DNA of 9,931 bases from an uncultured Lachnospiraceae bacterium (lineage in GTDB: Bacteria; Bacillota; Clostridia; Lachnospirales; Lachnospiraceae): positions 1 to 9,931 of the forward strand of contig CAKSAI010000097.1 of NCBI GenBank assembly GCA_934434905.1. The letters are read 5' to 3'. Below, one piece after another: positions 5,262 through 9,931 of this stretch. The position numbers and the translations under genes are program-made. Below the pieces are notes generated by a model. The model was not told the DNA's origin, did no database searches, and saw only the letters and a list, made by a program, of their open reading frames with translations. Each line of letters begins with the position of its first letter. The stretch's first letter is position 1.

Positions 5262-6606
5262 CCCTGCTGCCTCCTGTGATTTTCTTCAATTCTCCTACCA
5301 GATACAGAGATCCTGTGCAAAACAGCTTCTGCCCCGGCTTCTTGTCCGCCAGAGCCCGTGCATAGGCCTGCTCCGGTTCTTCTATCGTCAATATCCTGCA
5401 TTCATTCTTATCTGTATAACATATCTGTCCCGGCGCTGCTTCCGACATCGCCCCGCCGCTTTCCTCCCGAAAGCATCGCAATAGCTCTGCTGTCTCCAAC
5501 GCCCGCGGATTGCCGCTGATCTTCGTGAGGATGATCTCCTCCCAGTCTCCTTCATCACACAACAGATGGATCGCTTCTGAATAATTCTTCTCCTTCACCA
5601 TGGAGAAAAGCAGTATTGACGGTCCCATCGTCACATGCTTCACTGCCTCCAGAAATGATTTCACTCCCGAAACATTGTGGGCTCCATCCAGATAAACATC
5701 CGCTTCAATCTCCTCCATCCGTCCGGGCCACCTGGCCGTCCGAAATCCCTCCCGAATCCCCTGATCCGTAATAGGCAGCACCGCCTTCAGCCGATTGGCC
5801 GCAGCCAGCGCCAGAGCGCCGTTCCTTGTCTGATACTCCGCAGGAAACGGAATGCGGACTTTATTAACATCATACCCACTCTCCAGTGAAAAATCAATGT
5901 TTTTTCCGTCGTTTAATAAAATCTTAATGTTATCCGGTAAGATTTCCTCCATAGGGGCGTGCCGACTGGCCGCCACACCGGCGATCACTGCTGACGCCTC
6001 CGGCTCGCTGCCGTCGAAGATCACCGGTACACCGGACTTGATGATCCCCGCCTTCTCGCCGGCGATAGCCGCAATAGTATCCCCAAGAATCTCCGTGTGC
6101 TCCAGGCTGATGGAGGTAATGATGGTCAGCAAAGGACAACTCACCACATTGGTGGCATCCAACCGCCCGCCAAGCCCTGTCTCCAGCACGGCACATGCCA
6201 CTTTTTCCTGTGAAAAAAGCACCATGCCAATGGCAAAAATGTACTCAAAGAAAGTAGGATGGGCAAGCCCGTCCTTCTGCATGCGATCTACCGTCTCATG
6301 CACCACCCGCTCAGCCGCCAGAAACTGTTCCTTGCTGCAGGGCTTTCCGTCCAGCCGGAAGCGCTCCCGGATGTCCACAAGATGCGGTGAGGTAAACAAC
6401 CCCACATGTACGCCGCTTTTCATCAGCACATTGTTTAAAAACGCACAGACGCTGCCTTTTCCGTTGCTCCCGGCCACATGGATCACCGGGAATCGCTCCT
6501 GGGGATCCGAAAGCCTGTGCAGGAATTTCCTGGTATGTTCCGGCTCATTCTTCTTCGTAAACTTCGGTATATCTAAGATGTAATTGACTGTTTCCTCGTA
6601 AGTCAA
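5254..6606 (-). CDS. folC: Bifunctional folylpolyglutamate synthase/dihydrofolate synthase
   Basis: FolC adds glutamate to folates, and in bacteria often also to dihydropteroate, using ATP in the cytosol. It is a Mur-ligase-like enzyme. The 450 residues fit the family. The P-loop VAGSNGKGS is at residues 44-52, followed by FTSPHL (71-76), then ETGLGGRLDATN, LEHTEILGDT and GEKAGIIK in the central domain, and DGAHN starting the C-terminal ligase domain. The start codon is TTG (6604-6606). An in-frame TGA lies six codons upstream, no ATG or GTG fits between, and the N-terminus MTYEETVNYI matches the family, so TTG is the only reasonable start. The ribosome site is weak (GGTGAT). A rare start and weak site imply low translation. 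Its 3' end overlaps the next gene by 8 bases. Whether it is mono- or bifunctional cannot be told here. Confidence 0.96.
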   Translation of the reverse strand: MTYEETVNYILDIPKFTKKNEPEHTRKFLHRLSDPQERFPVIHVAGSNGKGSVCAFLNNVLMKSGVHVGLFTSPHLVDIRERFRLDGKPCSKEQFLAAERVVHETVDRMQKDGLAHPTFFEYIFAIGMVLFSQEKVACAVLETGLGGRLDATNVVSCPLLTIITSISLEHTEILGDTIAAIAGEKAGIIKSGVPVIFDGSEPEASAVIAGVAASRHAPMEEILPDNIKILLNDGKNIDFSLESGYDVNKVRIPFPAEYQTRNGALALAAANRLKAVLPITDQGIREGFRTARWPGRMEEIEADVYLDGAHNVSGVKSFLEAVKHVTMGPSILLFSMVKEKNYSEAIHLLCDEGDWEEIILTKISGNPRALETAELLRCFREESGGAMSEAAPGQICYTDKNECRILTIEEPEQAYARALADKKPGQKLFCTGSLYLVGELKKITGGSRDD

Positions 6607-6640
6607 AAAATCACCACGCTGTCATAAAAGTATCTTTCAC

Positions 6641-6677
6641 GAAACAACTGTCCGGGTCATGCCCGTTTTATTGTTTC
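6641..6677 (-). repeat. Inverted repeat / two-tier hairpin in the folC leader
   Basis: The outer arms GAAACAA and TTGTTTC (6671-6677 and 6641-6647) pair over 7 bp. An inner 4-bp CGGG/CCCG stem (6662-6665 with 6653-6656) closes a five-base loop, and unpaired segments separate the two helices. It lies between the folC promoter and its TTG start. There is no U-tract, so it is not an intrinsic terminator. It could be a leader structure or an operator; the sequence alone does not decide. Confidence 0.4.
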
Positions 6678-6690
6678 ATCCATCATACTT

Positions 6691-6718
6691 ATTATAATAG
6701 AATGGTGATTTTATGCAA
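6691..6718 (-). promoter_or_regulatory. Sigma-A-type promoter of the folC unit
   Basis: On the minus strand TTGCAT (6713-6718) is followed after 16 bases by a perfect TATAAT (6691-6696). It lies in the 185-base gap between valS and folC and would give a leader of roughly 80 bases. This suggests folC and its downstream partners are transcribed independently of the valS T-box, although read-through from valS is possible because no terminator is visible between them. Confidence 0.7.
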
Positions 6719-6791
6719 GTAAAAATCCTTGTATTTCTTGGCTTTTCATCGCAATATCAGCAAAGATACGACAGCAGGATTCGCACACGCC

Positions 6792-9470
6792 TTATCGCAA
6801 CTGCTCAAGCCTTGCCAAAACCTGCTCCATCATCTGTCGGTACTTGGCAAGCTTCTCCTTCTCTTCCTGGATCTTGCTCTCCGGGGCTTTGCTGATGAAC
6901 TTCTCATTATTCAGCATGCCTTCTGACCGGGCCAGCTCCTTCTCCAGGCGGGCTTTCTCCTTGTTCAGCCGTTCACGCTCCTTCTCGAAGTCCACCAGAT
7001 CCTCCAGCGGGATATAGAGAACTGCGCTTCCGGTCACAACAGATACTGCATCCGATGCGATACCCGTCTTATCCGACTGCACCTGGATCTGGCTGGCTCC
7101 CATGAAGCCTGCATAGGTGTTTGTTAGCTTCCGGAAGGTCTCTGCATTCCTCTCATTCTCGCACACCACGTAGATGTGAGCCTTCCTGCTGGGCGGCACA
7201 TCCATCTCAGCCCGGAGATTCCGAACGCCGCGGACAGCCTCCTTGATCTTCTCGATCATCTCCTCCTCTGCCGGATAGTTCCAATCGTCCCGGTAAATTG
7301 GCCAGGAAGACAGCATGATGGTCTCCTCCTCAGACTGCAGGGTACAATAGATCTCCTCGGTAATAAACGGCATATAAGGATGGAGCAGCTTAAGCGCCTG
7401 CGCCAGCACTGTTTTTAATGTCCAGAGTGCTGCATTGGCCGCTGCCGGATTCTCTTCCTTCTTATAGGTACGAGCCTTAGCCATCTCAATGTACCAGTCG
7501 CAGAACTCATCCCAGATAAAGTCATAGACCTTCTGCACTGCGATACCCAGTTCAAATTTATCCATATTCTCAGTGGCTTCCTTCGCCAGGGTATTCACAC
7601 GGGAAAGGATCCACTTATCGGATGCCTCAAGCTCCTCCGGCTTCGGCTCATGAATCACACGCTTTGTGCCGTCCGCATCTTCCCCACAGAACGCGTCCAG
7701 GTTCATCATAATGAAGCGGGATGCATTCCACACCTTGTTGGCGAAGTTACGGCTGGCCTCCACCCGCTCCCAATAGAATCGCATATCGTTGCCGGGCGCG
7801 TTTCCGGTGATCAGCGTGAGACGCAGTGCATCCGCGCCGTACTTATCAATCACTTCCAGCGGGTCAATACCATTTCCCAGGGACTTACTCATCTTGCGTC
7901 CCTCTGAGTCACGCACCAGCCCGTGGAACAGCACCGTATGGAACGGCTTCTCGCCCATCTGCTCGTACCCGGAGAAGATCATCCGAATTACCCAGAAGAA
8001 AATAATATCATACCCGGTCACCAGCACATCGTTGGGATAGAAGTAATCGAGATCTTCCGTCTTCTCGGGCCATCCAAGTGTAGAGAAGGGCCACAGCGCC
8101 GAGGAAAACCAGGTATCCAGCGTATCCGGATCCTGCGTCATATGGGTGCAGCCGCACTTCGGGCACTTGCCGGGATTCTCTCTGGCTACCACGATCTCAC
8201 CGCACGCATCGCAATAGTAGGCCGGGATCCGGTGTCCCCACCAAAGCTGTCTGGAAATGCACCAGTCACGGATGTTATCCGTCCAGTTGAAGTACGTCTT
8301 CTCCATACGCTCCGGCAGCAGCTTGATATCACCATTCTTTACAGCCTCCACTGCCGGCTTGATGAGTTCATCCATCTTCACAAACCACTGCTGCTTTATC
8401 ATGGGCTCCACGGTAGTCTTGCAGCGGTCATGGGTACCCACGTTATGGGCATGAGGAACCACCTTCACCAGAAGTCCAAGCTCCTTCAATTCCTCCACCA
8501 TCCTGGCTCTGGCCTCATAGCGATCCATACCCTGATACTTCCCGCCATTCTTGTTGATGGTAGCATCGTCATTTAACACATTGATCTCCGGCAGGTTGTG
8601 GCGCTTGCCCACCTCAAAGTCATTGGGGTCATGGGCCGGCGTGATCTTCACGCAGCCGGTTCCAAACTCCTTATCCACATAATGATCGGCGATGACCGGA
8701 ATCTCCCGACCCACCAACGGAAGGATCAGGGTCTTTCCAATCAGATCCTGATACCGTTCATCCTCCGGGTTTACTGCTACCGCCGTATCACCCAGAAGCG
8801 TCTCCGGCCGGGTGGTGGCGATCTCCACGAAACGCCCCTCTTCCCCCTTCACCGGATAATTGATGTGCCAGAAGAAGCCGTCCTGCTCCTCGTGCTCTAC
8901 CTCTGCATCGGAGATAGAAGTCTTACATACCGGACACCAGTTGACAATGCGGGATCCTTTATAGATCAGTCCCTTCTCATACAGCTTGATGAATACCTCC
9001 TGCACCGCATTGGAGCACCCTTCATCCATGGTGAAACGCTCCCGATCCCAATCTGCGGAGGAACCCATCTTCTTAAGCTGACGTATGATACGTCCGCCGT
9101 ATTCTTCCTTCCACTCCCATGCCTTCTCAAGGAATCCCTCCCGGCCCAGCTCGTTCTTATCAATGCCCTGCTCCTTTAAGGCCTCGATCACCTTCACCTC
9201 CGTGGCGATGGAGGCATGATCCGTCCCCGGCTGCCACAGTGCATTATAGCCCTGCATACGCTTATACCGGATCAGAATATCCTGCATGGTGTTGTCCAGG
9301 GCATGCCCCATATGCAGCTGGCCGGTGATGTTTGGCGGCGGCATCACGATGGTGAAGGGCTTCTTGCTCCTGTCCACCTTCGCGTGAAAATACTTGTTGT
9401 CCTCCCATTTCTTGTAAAGTCTGTCCTCGATTCCCTTGGGATCGTAGGTCTTTGCCAGTTCTCTGCTCAT
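6792..9470 (-). CDS. valS: Valine--tRNA ligase (valyl-tRNA synthetase)
   Basis: This cytosolic class I aminoacyl-tRNA synthetase attaches valine to tRNA-Val using ATP and edits mischarged threonine. The 892-residue length fits bacterial ValRS. The class I HIGH motif appears as HMGH at residues 53-56 in PPPNITGQLHMGH, and KMSKS is at 526-530. The CP1 editing domain shows TTRPET (219-224) and GTGCVKITPAHDPND (270-284). The segment WCISRQLWWGHRIPA (403-417) and two cysteine pairs, CDAC (420-423) and CPKC (436-439), suggest a bound zinc. The last ~70 residues are a Lys/Glu-rich coiled coil, the usual tRNA-contacting arm of ValRS. The ATG start has AAAGGAG six bases upstream. The gene stands alone behind a T-box, and no clear terminator follows its stop. 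Every key motif is present and intact. Confidence 0.98.
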   Translation of the reverse strand: MSRELAKTYDPKGIEDRLYKKWEDNKYFHAKVDRSKKPFTIVMPPPNITGQLHMGHALDNTMQDILIRYKRMQGYNALWQPGTDHASIATEVKVIEALKEQGIDKNELGREGFLEKAWEWKEEYGGRIIRQLKKMGSSADWDRERFTMDEGCSNAVQEVFIKLYEKGLIYKGSRIVNWCPVCKTSISDAEVEHEEQDGFFWHINYPVKGEEGRFVEIATTRPETLLGDTAVAVNPEDERYQDLIGKTLILPLVGREIPVIADHYVDKEFGTGCVKITPAHDPNDFEVGKRHNLPEINVLNDDATINKNGGKYQGMDRYEARARMVEELKELGLLVKVVPHAHNVGTHDRCKTTVEPMIKQQWFVKMDELIKPAVEAVKNGDIKLLPERMEKTYFNWTDNIRDWCISRQLWWGHRIPAYYCDACGEIVVARENPGKCPKCGCTHMTQDPDTLDTWFSSALWPFSTLGWPEKTEDLDYFYPNDVLVTGYDIIFFWVIRMIFSGYEQMGEKPFHTVLFHGLVRDSEGRKMSKSLGNGIDPLEVIDKYGADALRLTLITGNAPGNDMRFYWERVEASRNFANKVWNASRFIMMNLDAFCGEDADGTKRVIHEPKPEELEASDKWILSRVNTLAKEATENMDKFELGIAVQKVYDFIWDEFCDWYIEMAKARTYKKEENPAAANAALWTLKTVLAQALKLLHPYMPFITEEIYCTLQSEEETIMLSSWPIYRDDWNYPAEEEMIEKIKEAVRGVRNLRAEMDVPPSRKAHIYVVCENERNAETFRKLTNTYAGFMGASQIQVQSDKTGIASDAVSVVTGSAVLYIPLEDLVDFEKERERLNKEKARLEKELARSEGMLNNEKFISKAPESKIQEEKEKLAKYRQMMEQVLARLEQLR

Positions 9471-9534
9471 TTTTTACTCCTTTCTGTGCTCTCTTTTGCG
9501 AATAAGCAAGACACAGGTTTCTTAGCTTAATCGT

Positions 9535-9569
9535 AAAAAATGCCCTTTGCAGCCGAAGCTGCAAAGGGC
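9535..9569 (-). terminator. Intrinsic terminator of the valS T-box leader
   Basis: A perfect 11-bp stem (GCCCTTTGCAG with CTGCAAAGGGC, 9559-9569 and 9542-9552) closes a six-base CTTCGG loop and, after one A, is followed by six T on the minus strand (9535-9540). It lies 65 bases before the valS start and competes with the antiterminator formed by the T-box core. Confidence 0.95.
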
Positions 9570-9791
9570 GTATAATCGCGGTACCACCTTTGTTATAAGG
9601 CAAACACATGCTGCCTTACATCTCTGTACCCTTAACGCGGGCTGTACGTGACATCCTACTTGATCTGTTCAGATGTCCGGTTCAAAAGCTACCTTCCACA
9701 ATTCCTTCTTTAAGCGGCCTCTCAGCCGGTGAACCGCTCTCTCTGGCAAGGGTGACTGTGTACTCCTCTTTCTCATTACCTTTTTCCTATG
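9535..9791 (-). promoter_or_regulatory. T-box riboswitch leader of valS
   Basis: This leader reads tRNA charging and decides whether transcription continues into valS. The diagnostic T-box core GGTGGTACCGCG lies at 9577-9588 on the minus strand. It is followed by an intrinsic terminator. The AAAGG just before the core can pair with CCTTT in the 5' arm of that terminator, giving the alternative antiterminator. Upstream are an AGTA element near the 5' end, a GACATC/GATGTC stem (9650-9655 with 9672-9677), and the CCCGCGTTAAGGG element typical of stem III. A valine codon GTA at 9690-9692 sits about where a specifier is expected, after GGAAG; this assignment is inferred from position and from valS being downstream. 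In this family uncharged tRNA stabilises the antiterminator, so valS should be induced when Val-tRNA is scarce. Confidence 0.95.
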
Positions 9792-9797
9792 CACTAT

Positions 9798-9826
9798 ATC
9801 TTAGAGAAAGATCTAAGAATTGTCAA
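9798..9826 (-). promoter_or_regulatory. Sigma-A-type promoter of the valS T-box transcript
   Basis: On the minus strand a perfect -35 box TTGACA (9821-9826) is followed after 17 bases by TAAGAT (9798-9803, 4 of 6 to consensus). A start is expected near 9791, just before the T-box leader. The spacer holds a 7-base inverted repeat (TCTTAGA and TCTAAGA, 9801-9807 and 9813-9819) that could be an operator or chance. A TATAGT lies slightly further downstream, but its spacing of 22 from TTGACA is too long. Confidence 0.6.
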
Positions 9827-9838
9827 GGAAAACATTTT

Positions 9839-9931
9839 TTAATTCTTTGTTTCCTCCTCCGAAGCAACCGAGAACAGGCGGTCGAACTTCACCTTCGCCC
9901 ATTCCTTCTCATTCACCTCGAACTTCACATC
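9839..9931 (-). CDS. C-terminal end of an unidentified protein (partial)
   Basis: An open frame enters from the right edge and reads 30 codons to a TAA at 9839-9841. The visible residues run from DVKFEVNEKEWAKVKF to a Glu-rich tail ending EEETKN. The composition is charged and soluble, with no membrane segment or cysteine motif. The frame uses codons like those of neighbouring genes (GAG, AAG, GTG, TTC) and stops just upstream of the valS promoter, which supports a real gene end. I do not recognise the family from this fragment. No hairpin plus U-tract is visible between its stop and the valS promoter. Confidence 0.7.
   Translation of the reverse strand, partial: DVKFEVNEKEWAKVKFDRLFSVASEEETKN

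Noticed and set aside
5852..6583. 243-codon plus-strand frame opposite folC
   Set aside because: Its length comes from the codon pattern of folC on the other strand; composition is Ser/Pro/Thr-biased and no motif is seen.
6720..6791. Terminator after valS
   Set aside because: I found no stem followed by a T-tract on the minus strand; the T-run near 6721 is not preceded by a complementary stem.
8598..9179. 193-codon plus-strand frame opposite valS
   Set aside because: It is antisense to a fully conserved valS reading frame and has no ribosome site or recognisable motif.

Overview
The window reads as chromosomal DNA of a spore-forming, anaerobic Firmicute of the class Clostridia, most likely a Lachnospiraceae-type gut organism. 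The evidence is a complete spoIIA sporulation operon (anti-anti-sigma, anti-sigma, sigma-F), a T-box leader in front of valS, purine-rich GGAGG ribosome binding sites, and an Rpn-type nuclease of a kind I associate with Lachnospiraceae. All supported genes lie on the minus strand, so transcription runs from high to low coordinates.

From right to left: 9839-9931 is the last 30 codons of an unidentified gene. 9535-9826 holds a promoter and a T-box riboswitch that controls valS (6792-9470). A near-consensus promoter at 6691-6718 starts a second unit: folC with a TTG start (5254-6606), a 47-residue small protein missed by length cut-offs (5118-5261), and a zinc-ribbon/TPR/membrane protein (3688-5094). 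That unit ends at a strong intrinsic terminator (3599-3631). Next comes spoIIAA-spoIIAB-sigF (2098-3562), tightly spaced and probably translationally coupled. A sigma-H-like promoter may overlap the terminator.

Below 2098 the character changes. A 288-base spacer carries a sigma-A-like promoter and two hairpins in the leader. It is followed by an Rpn-family nuclease/putative transposase (595-1809) with a repeat-encoded Asn/Ser-rich head and a charged coiled-coil tail, and then a truncated AraC-type sensor domain (46-534) without its DNA-binding half. This end looks like an accessory or rearranged segment next to a conserved housekeeping and sporulation block.

How the genes work together: SpoIIAB holds sigma-F inactive and phosphorylates SpoIIAA; dephosphorylated SpoIIAA releases sigma-F in the forespore. 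ValS charges tRNA-Val, and its T-box senses uncharged tRNA-Val. FolC makes folylpolyglutamates. The TPR protein and the 47-residue protein have no assigned function; position alone suggests they belong to the folC unit. I see no clear new defence or mobile system. The best candidates for something undescribed are the 47-residue protein with its TPR neighbour, the promoter/terminator overlap before spoIIAA, and the leader and unusual features of the Rpn gene.
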